DNA of 12,369 nucleotides from Phormidesmis priestleyi (GTDB lineage Bacteria; Cyanobacteriota; Cyanobacteriia; Phormidesmidales; Phormidesmidaceae): contig QBMP01000117.1 in assembly GCA_003242115.1 (NCBI GenBank), positions 1 through 12,369 on the forward strand, given 5' to 3'. Shown here piece by piece: positions 7,250-12,369 of the stretch. The notes beneath the pieces were generated by a model. The model searched no databases. It had not been told where the DNA came from and saw only the letters and a program-made list of their open reading frames with translations. The position numbers were made by a program, and so were the translations under genes. Every line of letters begins with the position of its first letter. Within the stretch, counting starts at the first letter, position 1.

Positions 7250-7294
7250 AGTCTTGAGGTGGTTTGTAAACGTAACAGCAATATGCAGGTTTTT

Positions 7295-7384
7295 GAGGCT
7301 CAAGTTGGAGATGTGCAGGTCGTGGATGCGGTGGTGATAGAGGCTCAGGCAGTAGATGCAGCGGTGACGGATACGGCGGTGAAA
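7295..7384 (+). repeat. Imperfect 45-bp tandem repeat before the ROK kinase
   Basis: Two 45-base units (7295-7339 and 7340-7384) each start GAGGCTCA and share about 31 of 45 bases. Read in the upstream frame of the kinase they give EAQVGDVQVVDAVVI and EAQAVDAAVTDTAVK. The region lies either in the leader or in an N-terminal extension of the kinase, depending on the start used. Confidence 0.5.
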
Positions 7385-8060
7385 ACGCTGGCAATAGACA
7401 ATTGGGGGAGCGGGCATTAAGTCGCTGGTGCTAGACGCGCAAGGGGTGCCTTTGGGCGATCGCGATCGCGTTAAAACCCCCGAACCCGCAACTCCCGAAG
7501 CTGTTCTTACCGTTATTGAGCAATTGGCCGCTGGGCATGAGTTTGATCGGGTTTCTGTCGGCTTTCCGGGCGTCGTGCGCCAAGGCGTGATCTATACAGC
7601 GGTGAATTTGCACAGTGACTGGGAAGGATTCGATTTAGCCAAGGTGTTAGGTGCTAGCTTGGACAGACCCGTACGAGTCGCCAACGACGCCGACTTGCAG
7701 GGCATGGGCGCGGTGTCTGGAAAAGGCGTCGAAATGGTAATTACCCTCGGTACCGGCTTTGGCACCGCGCTGTTTACAGAGGGTCGCTTAGTCGCCAACT
7801 TAGAATTTGGCCATCAGCGCTTTCGCAAAGGTGAAACCTACGAAGAGCAGCTTGGCCGCGCTGCTTTAAAGAGAATCGGCCCCAAAACCTGGAACGCTAG
7901 ATTGTTCAAAGCCATTGATGCTCTGTCGCGCGGCTTCAACTACGACCGGCTCTACATTGGCGGTGGAGAAGTCAAGCAGATTGAGGTAGAACTGCCTGAC
8001 AATGTGGTGATTGTGTCTAACGTGCTAGGTTTGGTCGGCGGGATCAAGCTTTGGCAGTAG
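7364..8060 (+). pseudogene. ppgK: ROK-family polyphosphate-glucokinase-like gene, frameshifted
   Basis: The downstream frame (from about 7398 to TAG 8058-8060) encodes most of a ROK-family sugar kinase like cyanobacterial polyphosphate glucokinase. Landmarks are VSVGFPGVV, VANDADLQGMG (with the catalytic-type Asp), ITLGTGFGTALF, FGHQRFRKGETYEEQLGR and RLYIGGGEVK. Zinc-binding cysteines of the repressor-type ROK proteins are absent, as in polyphosphate glucokinases. The N-terminus is in another frame: from GTG 7364 it reads MTDTAVKTLAIDNWGSGH and stops at 7418-7420. Removing one A at 7400/7401 restores KTLAIDIGGAGIKSLVLDAQG, the expected phosphate-binding DIGG motif, for about 231 residues. 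The gene is therefore broken by a +1 base, either a mutation or a sequence error. An ATG at 7283 is a longer start. Translation from GTG 7428 alone would lack the DIGG motif. Confidence 0.85.
7456..7469. repeat. Two overlapping HIP1 octamers
   Basis: GCGATCGC occurs at 7456-7463 and 7462-7469, sharing two bases. Other copies lie at 1493, 2306, 5400, 5851, 6590, 8932, 9160, 9304, 9619 and 10298. HIP1 is the highly iterated palindrome of many cyanobacterial genomes, and its density here is far above chance. Confidence 0.97.
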
Positions 8061-8145
8061 TTTCGCTGTTGAGCGCCGTCAATCGCCGTTAATCTCTACC
8101 AGTAGCTGCGCCGTCAATGATGAGTCATTAATGAGATGTCTTTGC

Positions 8146-8790
8146 CTATTCAGCCGGTGCTCTATTCACCCAAAACAGCCCGCTTTCCGTACAAATCCCG
8201 CTCAGAGGAATATCCCAAGCTTCTCTAGGAACTTGAGGCAGCCGAGCATATTCAAACACTATACCTATAGTAATTTTATTAGCCCACTCTGGTTGCTTGA
8301 GCATTCGGTCGTAAAAGCCGCCGCCGTAGCCTAGCCGAAAGCCATTGACATCACAGGCCAAACAGGGAATTAGAATCAGCTCAACTCGGTAGGGCTCGAC
8401 TAAAGGAGAGGCCAGATCAGGTTCGGTAATGCCATAGGTGCCGGGGCGCAGTGGCCAGTCGCAGGTCGGGTACCAGCGATGCCAAATCAGCGCTTTGCCT
8501 TCGCAGCGGGGCAATCCCCAACTCCTTTGCTGCTGAAGCAAAGCGGATAGATCAGGTTCGCCTCGAAAGCTACAGTAAGCCAGCGTTAGCCGGGATTGAG
8601 CAAATCCCGACCAGCTTTGCAAATGTCCGCAGATACGGGCTGACTTTTCTTGCAAGATCCGCTGCGGCATTTTTTGTCTGGCCTTCAATAGCGCGCGGCG
8701 CGGCGCTGCTTTTTGCGCTGAGATAGCGGTGGGCACAGAGCTTTGCACAGAATTGGGCACAGACTTTGGAGCAGAGAAGAAATCACTCAT
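8146..8790 (-). CDS. 5-formyltetrahydrofolate cyclo-ligase
   Basis: This enzyme (MTHFS, YgfA/Fau family) converts 5-formyltetrahydrofolate to 5,10-methenyltetrahydrofolate with ATP, returning a stored folate to one-carbon metabolism. From ATG 8790-8788 it has 214 residues. Signature elements are the basic N-terminal helix RRALLKARQ (31-39), the YCSFRGEPD region, and the hallmark GYGGGFYDR at 154-162. Upstream TTG 8793 is in frame but the ATG is preferred. The ATG shares its A with the panC-cmk stop (TGATG), indicating translational coupling. The first 27 residues are a non-conserved extension with a 4-residue SVxx repeat. It ends convergently with the kinase gene 85 bases away, where the 11-mer GCGCCGTCAAT occurs twice (8073-8083, 8108-8118). 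Confidence 0.93.
   Translation of the reverse strand: MSDFFSAPKSVPNSVQSSVPTAISAQKAAPRRALLKARQKMPQRILQEKSARICGHLQSWSGFAQSRLTLAYCSFRGEPDLSALLQQQRSWGLPRCEGKALIWHRWYPTCDWPLRPGTYGITEPDLASPLVEPYRVELILIPCLACDVNGFRLGYGGGFYDRMLKQPEWANKITIGIVFEYARLPQVPREAWDIPLSGICTESGLFWVNRAPAE
8733..8763 (-). repeat. 12-bp periodic repeat in the cyclo-ligase N-terminus
   Basis: GCACAGA recurs at 8733-8739, 8745-8751 and 8757-8763, a 12-base period. On the coding strand this yields SVPN-SVQS-SVPT (residues 10-21 from ATG 8790). It is an imperfect in-frame duplication in a segment that is not part of the conserved enzyme core. Confidence 0.75.
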
Positions 8791-10436
8791 CAAGCCGTTA
8801 GCTGTTGGTAGAGGTGGGTGATTTTCTCGATAACTTGCTCAGCGGTGTAATCGTCTGTGACGATCTCAACGGCATCGGTGGCCTTGCGCAAGGGTGAGAC
8901 GCTGCGGTGGCTGTCTTTGTGGTCGCGCTCGGCGATCGCCTGCGTCAGCTCACTCAAATCGGGCAATGGCTGCTGAGCGACGGCCAAATCGCGGTAGCGG
9001 CGCTGCGCCCGTTCTTGTACCGAGGCCGTGAGATAAATTTTGAGTTCGGCATCTGGAAACACCTGAGTGCCCACATCGCGGCCATCGGCGACGACTCCAC
9101 CGCAAAGGCCGTATTGCTGCTGCTGCTGAACTAAGTGGCTGCGGACGCTGGCATGGGCGGCGATCGCACTCACCTGGCTAGTCACTGCCGCTGTGCGAAT
9201 CGCGTCAGTGACATCTTGCCCGTTAACCAAAACTTTGGGCGGCAGCGGCCGATCGTTTTCAATGTTGGCGATCAGCTGAATTTGGCACTGAGGCAGGAGA
9301 TCGGCGATCGCCCGCTCATCACTCACCTCTACTTGGTGCTGAAGGGCAAACCAAGTTAGCGCCCGGTACATAGCGCCCGTGTCGAGATAGAGCAGCCCAA
9401 GCTGATGCGCGATTTGACGAGCGACGGTGGATTTCCCAGCTCCGGCAGGGCCGTCAATGGCGACGAGGGGCTTGCGAGGACTTGGCTCCTTGTCGGGAGC
9501 CTTAACAGGAGCCTTGGCGGCTTCAAGCACGAGGTTATCTAGGAGTCGGGTGGAATTGCCTGTGGCCTGTTGGATGGCCTGTTCTGAAGGGGAGGTATCG
9601 GTTTTGCCGATGTATGCTGCGATCGCCATCATGCCTACGGTATCTATTGCTTGCAAAGGCTCTAGTGTATCAGGATGAACCAGCGCTAGATAGTCCAAAA
9701 TGACAGCAGGTTCAGTCTGTAGCACAGCTTCAGCAGCTTTTAACAGTACGCTTTGAGATCTATGACCCAACTGGAAAGCAGTTTGAGCGGCCTGTAAGCT
9801 GCGGTAAAGCACAGTCGCCTGCTGACGCTGGGCGGCATTGAGATAGCGATTGCGAGAACTCATCGCCAGACCGCTGGGCTCACGTACAATCGGGCAAACC
9901 ACAATCTCACCCGGCAGATTGAGATCTCGCCTGAGTCGCCTAAGGATAGCGACCTGCTGAGCATCCTTTTGGCCAAAAAAAGCGTGGGTAGGTCGCACAA
10001 TATTCAGCAGCTTTGTCACCACCGTTGCCACCCCCTGAAAATGCCCTGGGCGAGAACGACCGCACAGCGTACGGGTCATTGATGGCGGCGGCACCACTTG
10101 AGTGACAGTTGATAAATCTGGCTGAGCGCTGCCGTAAAGCTCCTCTGGCGATGGCATAAAGAGAACGTCTACCCCGGCCGATTGACACAGCGCTTGGTCT
10201 GCTTGCTCTGAGCGGGGGTAGCGATCAAGATCTTCATTAGGGCCAAATTGCAGCGGATTGACAAAAATGCTGACAACCACAATGTCATTGATTTGGCGCG
10301 ATCGCGCAATTAAGCTCAAATGTCCGGCATGAAGCGCCCCCATCGTCGGCACCAAGCCAACGGTTTGCCCGCTGCGCTGGATCAGAGCGCAAGTGAGGTA
10401 GTGACGCAATTCGGTGACGGTGTTGAGCAACTGCAC
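8790..10436 (-). CDS. panC/cmk: Bifunctional pantothenate synthetase / cytidylate kinase
   Basis: This is a fusion of two enzymes known in cyanobacteria. Residues 1 to about 290 are PanC, which joins pantoate and beta-alanine with ATP for coenzyme A. They include PTMGALHAGHLSL (HAGH 36-39), FGQKDAQQ 154-161 and MSSRNRYL 192-199. An A/K/P-rich linker spans about 303-323. Residues 324-548 are Cmk, which phosphorylates CMP and dCMP: P-loop GPAGAGKS 329-336, LDTGAMYRALTW 351-362, DGRDVGTQVFP 451-461, RRYRDL 479-484 and RDHKDSHRSVSPL 504-516. Both active-site sets look complete at 548 residues. The start is GTG 10436, supported by a strong ribosome binding site and by the family start (xLLNTV). 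The stop overlaps the cyclo-ligase start by one base. Confidence 0.96.
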   Translation of the reverse strand: MQLLNTVTELRHYLTCALIQRSGQTVGLVPTMGALHAGHLSLIARSRQINDIVVVSIFVNPLQFGPNEDLDRYPRSEQADQALCQSAGVDVLFMPSPEELYGSAQPDLSTVTQVVPPPSMTRTLCGRSRPGHFQGVATVVTKLLNIVRPTHAFFGQKDAQQVAILRRLRRDLNLPGEIVVCPIVREPSGLAMSSRNRYLNAAQRQQATVLYRSLQAAQTAFQLGHRSQSVLLKAAEAVLQTEPAVILDYLALVHPDTLEPLQAIDTVGMMAIAAYIGKTDTSPSEQAIQQATGNSTRLLDNLVLEAAKAPVKAPDKEPSPRKPLVAIDGPAGAGKSTVARQIAHQLGLLYLDTGAMYRALTWFALQHQVEVSDERAIADLLPQCQIQLIANIENDRPLPPKVLVNGQDVTDAIRTAAVTSQVSAIAAHASVRSHLVQQQQQYGLCGGVVADGRDVGTQVFPDAELKIYLTASVQERAQRRYRDLAVAQQPLPDLSELTQAIAERDHKDSHRSVSPLRKATDAVEIVTDDYTAEQVIEKITHLYQQLTA

Positions 10437-10442
10437 AACGCT

Positions 10443-10448
10443 CTCCTT
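10443..10448 (-). promoter_or_regulatory. Strong Shine-Dalgarno deciding the panC-cmk GTG start
   Basis: On the minus strand AAGGAG lies six bases before GTG 10436-10434. It is the clearest ribosome binding site in the window and supports the GTG as the real start. Confidence 0.85.
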
Positions 10449-10490
10449 GAGGTTAGCTCTGGGGATCAGTGGAAATTAATGAGAACTAGA

Positions 10491-10563
10491 TAGGCGGCAT
10501 CGCCCAATAGTTTTCAATAGCTGGGCCTGCATAAATCTAGCGCAGTCTGCCTTAGGCGGCATC
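10491..10563. repeat. 11-bp direct repeat upstream of panC-cmk
   Basis: TAGGCGGCATC occurs exactly at 10491-10501 and 10553-10563, 62 bases apart, in the 5' region of panC-cmk (minus strand reading GATGCCGCCTA). It may be a pair of operator half sites or chance; no clear promoter could be assigned. Confidence 0.5.
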
Positions 10564-10630
10564 AGTTTGACGACATTAGTAGAGGCCAACAGCAGTCTCA
10601 AAAACCTGTAAAGAACTTGGGAAAAAGGGC

Positions 10631-10657
10631 AAAAAAAAGCCCTTAACGTAAAGGGCT
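10631..10657 (-). terminator. Rho-independent terminator of rlpA
   Basis: On the minus strand, beginning 50 bases after the rlpA stop, a 7-bp stem (AGCCCTT paired with AAGGGCT, 10657-10651 and 10644-10638) with a six-base loop is followed by eight Ts (10638-10631). This is a standard intrinsic terminator. It separates rlpA from panC-cmk, which therefore needs its own promoter between about 10437 and 10630. Confidence 0.92.
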
Positions 10658-10706
10658 GCTCAATCCAGATTAAGTAAAGTCGCTATTAGCTTAGTTGGCC
10701 AATAAT

Positions 10707-11786
10707 TTAGTTGGCCAAAACGTCTAGCTGAACCGTGCCGGTACCAGCACTGATCAGCCCAATTGCATCGGCAGCTCCGGCTGACAAATCAATGACTCTG
10801 TGACCTGAATAAGGGCCGCGATCATTTATTCTGACCGTTACCTGACGGCCATTTGCCAAATTAGTCACCAACACCTTGGTACCAAAAGGCAACGTGCGAT
10901 GAGCCGCTGTGAGCGCGTTTTGGTTAAAGACTTCGCCACTGGCGCTGAGTCTGCCGTTAAAGCCGGGGCCATACCACGAAGCGCTGCCTGTAGTGCTAGA
11001 AACAATCGCAACCGTTTGTACAGGCGCAACTTCGACAACAGGTTCAGGCATCCCCTCAATTTCCGTGATGGGCGTAGCGCTACCGATCAATCGTCTGAGG
11101 CGGTTGGTGACTTGCAGCGCATCTTCAGCCGGATTTTGAGTCGTGTCAGCCAACACTGTGCGGCTGTCCAAAGCGACCAGATCGCTATTTGCCAAGGTCA
11201 CCGTAAAGCCTTTACTGGCTTCATTCCAGCGGACTGAAAGGTCTTCAGCGCTGAGACCTTCGGCGCTGAGCTGAGCGCCCAGAGCAGTAGCTCTTGAAAT
11301 CGGGTCGTTTGCTTGAGCAGCGCTGAGTAGAGCCTCTGAGCGCACTGGGCTAGTTTGAAGAGAAAGGTCGGTGCGGCTAGCGGCGAGTGCAACAGTATCG
11401 CTGCGGTTAGAAAGGCTACTGACTTCGGTGCCGATGAAGGTGAGCACCGGAATATTTTTGACGTAAAGTGTGGCGGCTTGACGACCGTCAATGCTGTGAG
11501 CATAGACCAAAATGTTGTTGCCAACAGCCGAAAATTCGCTTGAAGCGGGCAGGTGATTGGCCTCGCCTGATGTACCAGAGGCTGAGGTATTGGCAGCTAG
11601 GGAGCTGGAAGCTAGCGCTTCGTTGGCAGATGCAGCCTGTGTGCTGAAAGAATTGCTGAGGGCTTCAGTGAGCGCACCATTGGGAATCTGAGCATTGGCT
11701 AAGGAAGCACTTGCTGCCGACAGCAGAACGGCTGCTGCCAAACTGGTCGTGAATTGTCTTTTAATCGAATCGTTAAAAAGCAACAT
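10707..11786 (-). CDS. rlpA: RlpA-like double-psi beta-barrel (septal ring) protein
   Basis: RlpA proteins are exported cell-envelope proteins; in Pseudomonas RlpA is a lytic transglycosylase acting on stem-peptide-free glycan. This 359-residue product has an N-terminal signal peptide (about 1-32, cleavage after ANA) and a Ser/Ala-rich stretch (40-90). A cyanobacterial-type middle region (VYAHSIDGRQAATLYVKNIPVLTF, about 94-117) follows, and a C-terminal double-psi beta-barrel at about 265-359. That domain shows ASWYGPGFNGRLSASGE, AAHRTLPFGTKVLVTN and VRINDRGPY. E285, H296 and D322 line up with residues reported as important in Pseudomonas RlpA (E120, H131, D157), while the position of its D123 is N288 here. 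There is no lipobox Cys after the signal, so it is probably periplasmic or secreted, not lipid-anchored. The start is ATG 11786; an in-frame TAG lies just upstream. A terminator follows the gene. Confidence 0.92.
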   Translation of the reverse strand: MLLFNDSIKRQFTTSLAAAVLLSAASASLANAQIPNGALTEALSNSFSTQAASANEALASSSLAANTSASGTSGEANHLPASSEFSAVGNNILVYAHSIDGRQAATLYVKNIPVLTFIGTEVSSLSNRSDTVALAASRTDLSLQTSPVRSEALLSAAQANDPISRATALGAQLSAEGLSAEDLSVRWNEASKGFTVTLANSDLVALDSRTVLADTTQNPAEDALQVTNRLRRLIGSATPITEIEGMPEPVVEVAPVQTVAIVSSTTGSASWYGPGFNGRLSASGEVFNQNALTAAHRTLPFGTKVLVTNLANGRQVTVRINDRGPYSGHRVIDLSAGAADAIGLISAGTGTVQLDVLAN

Positions 11787-11933
11787 AATTGGCTACATCA
11801 CAACAGCTCAGGTCTTGACTTTTGGCCTTCAACCTTATTGATGAGCTGCTGTTTCATCGCAGCGCTGAAAACCTCAACCGTCAAAACTGAATGGAACACC
11901 GCCAATCTACACGAACAAATCTGACTCAGGATC

Positions 11934-11960
11934 GGGGAATTTGCGAGGCAACCCCTCTGC
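11934..11960 (-). promoter_or_regulatory. Two mutually exclusive hairpins in the rlpA leader
   Basis: In minus-strand RNA, about 150-175 bases before the rlpA ATG, two structures compete. One pairs GGGG (11955-11952) with CCCC (11937-11934) and UUGC (11951-11948) with GCAA (11944-11941) around a CUC loop, with a three-base AUU bulge. The other pairs GC-GAGG with CCUC-GC across 11960-11943 with one bulged A. Both use the same bases. This could be a switchable leader element, but I could not match it to a known riboswitch consensus. Confidence 0.35.
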
Positions 11961-11964
11961 GACA

Positions 11965-11984
11965 AACTTCACAGTAACTTCACA
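11965..11984. promoter_or_regulatory. 9-bp direct repeat with 11-bp period upstream of rlpA
   Basis: AACTTCACA occurs at 11965-11973 and 11976-11984 (minus strand TGTGAAGTT twice). A start-to-start distance of 11 bases is about one helical turn, the arrangement used by OmpR/PhoB-type response regulators. It is adjacent to the leader hairpins. No regulator can be named from the sequence. Confidence 0.45.
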
Positions 11985-12330
11985 AAAGACATGAAATAAC
12001 GAAATGCAAGGGCTTTGCCGGTTGATAAACTGTCACATAGTCCTACCACGATACTTATGATTCTTTCGCTGTGTGTTCTGGATAACTAATCAATCAGAGC
12101 TGTTTTTTCATGCGTATAAAGGAATAGTATTTTTTAGACTATGCAACTATAGGCATTATTTTGAGTAATTCTACTGACTGTTTTCTATTTCGATCAGGAA
12201 GGGTTGACCCACTATTGAGCGACTAATTTTGCTAAATCTCCCTGAGATCTATGGTCAAATTAATCGTCAGATTTACGGTAGATCTAGGTATGGATTGATG
12301 ACATTAACGTTTTTTAGGACATGTGGGTTT

Positions 12331-12369
12331 ATGGACTATCGGCAGGCCGGGGTAGCTGTAGAGGCGGGT
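12331..12369 (+). CDS. purM: Phosphoribosylformylglycinamidine cyclo-ligase, 5' end
   Basis: The last 39 bases open a frame MDYRQAGVAVEAG that runs off the right edge. MDYRxAGVxxEAG is the conserved N-terminus of PurM (AIR synthetase), which closes the imidazole ring of formylglycinamidine ribonucleotide with ATP in purine synthesis. Only 13 codons are visible, but the motif is characteristic. An out-of-frame ATG at 12321 is not used. It is divergent from rlpA. No obvious Shine-Dalgarno precedes the ATG. Confidence 0.85.
   Translation, partial: MDYRQAGVAVEAG

Larger units (their letters stand above)
11787..12330. other. Divergent intergenic region between rlpA and purM
   Basis: These 544 bases separate two divergent genes. 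The half next to rlpA (about 11800-12050) is structured, with a direct repeat and alternative hairpins (listed separately), and a 7-bp inverted pair CAGCTCA 11804-11810 / TGAGCTG 11842-11848 close to the rlpA start. A 19-codon minus-strand frame (11857-11798, starting MKQQLINK) ends just before rlpA, but nothing shows it is translated. The half next to purM is AT-rich. A 7-bp inverted pair AGATCTA 12245-12251 / TAGATCT 12279-12285 lies about 45 bases before purM. No convincing promoter elements were found. Confidence 0.6.

Noticed and set aside
6870..7394. A 174-codon minus-strand frame opposite the creatininase gene
   Set aside because: It is the shadow of a clear gene on the other strand, Pro/His-rich with no domain-like features.
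10899..11237. Plus-strand frame of 112 codons opposite rlpA
   Set aside because: It is antisense to a well-supported gene and has no recognisable motif or start signal.
11787..12060. A ydaO (c-di-AMP) riboswitch in the rlpA leader
   Set aside because: The location fits, but the conserved sequence blocks I remember for that class are not visible on the minus strand, so it is not called. A covariance search would decide.
1..12369. A novel defence, mobile or biosynthetic gene system
   Set aside because: All clearly supported genes belong to known housekeeping families in a normal cyanobacterial context, with no integrase, transposase, toxin-antitoxin pair or CRISPR-like array visible.

Overview
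The window looks like ordinary chromosome from a cyanobacterium. The octamer GCGATCGC (HIP1), typical of cyanobacteria, occurs at least 12 times in 12.4 kb. Several proteins have cyanobacterial architectures: a PanC-Cmk fusion, a PIN/TRAM protein, a serA-prmA pair, a CtpA-type S41 protease and a long RlpA-like protein. Base composition looks balanced by eye and no phage, transposon, CRISPR, tRNA or rRNA was seen. The genus cannot be fixed from the sequence.

Layout. At the left edge (1-121, minus) is the 5' end of a PIN/TRAM-domain protein. A divergent gap with two doubtful tiny membrane ORFs leads into hemW (radical SAM, plus strand, no ATG start). A short gap with an 18-bp tandem repeat precedes serA, which is followed 6 bp later by prmA and then by a small two-helix membrane protein (about 4313-4522). 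These three are probably one operon. A CtpA/B/C-type carboxyl-terminal processing protease lies convergently (4596-5969, minus).

An intergenic region of 470 bp with a 15-bp tandem repeat separates ctp from a plus-strand creatininase-family hydrolase (6440-7249) and a ROK-family polyphosphate-glucokinase-like gene (about 7364-8060). That second gene is broken: one extra base near 7400 shifts the frame inside the N-terminal DIGG phosphate-binding motif. On the minus strand a GTG-started panC-cmk fusion (10436-8790) overlaps by one base a 5-formyltetrahydrofolate cyclo-ligase gene (8790-8146). Upstream of it is rlpA (11786-10707), with a clear rho-independent terminator (10631-10657) and an upstream region holding candidate regulatory repeats and alternative hairpins. 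At the right edge the first 13 codons of purM start at 12331 (plus).

Most genes are housekeeping: serine, pantothenate/CoA, CMP, one-carbon folate and purine metabolism, ribosomal protein methylation, heme handling, periplasmic proteolysis and cell-wall remodelling. Nothing resembles a new defence, mobile or biosynthetic system. The points worth a second look are the frameshifted kinase, several short in-frame or intergenic tandem duplications (12, 12, 15 and 18 bp), and the rlpA upstream region.
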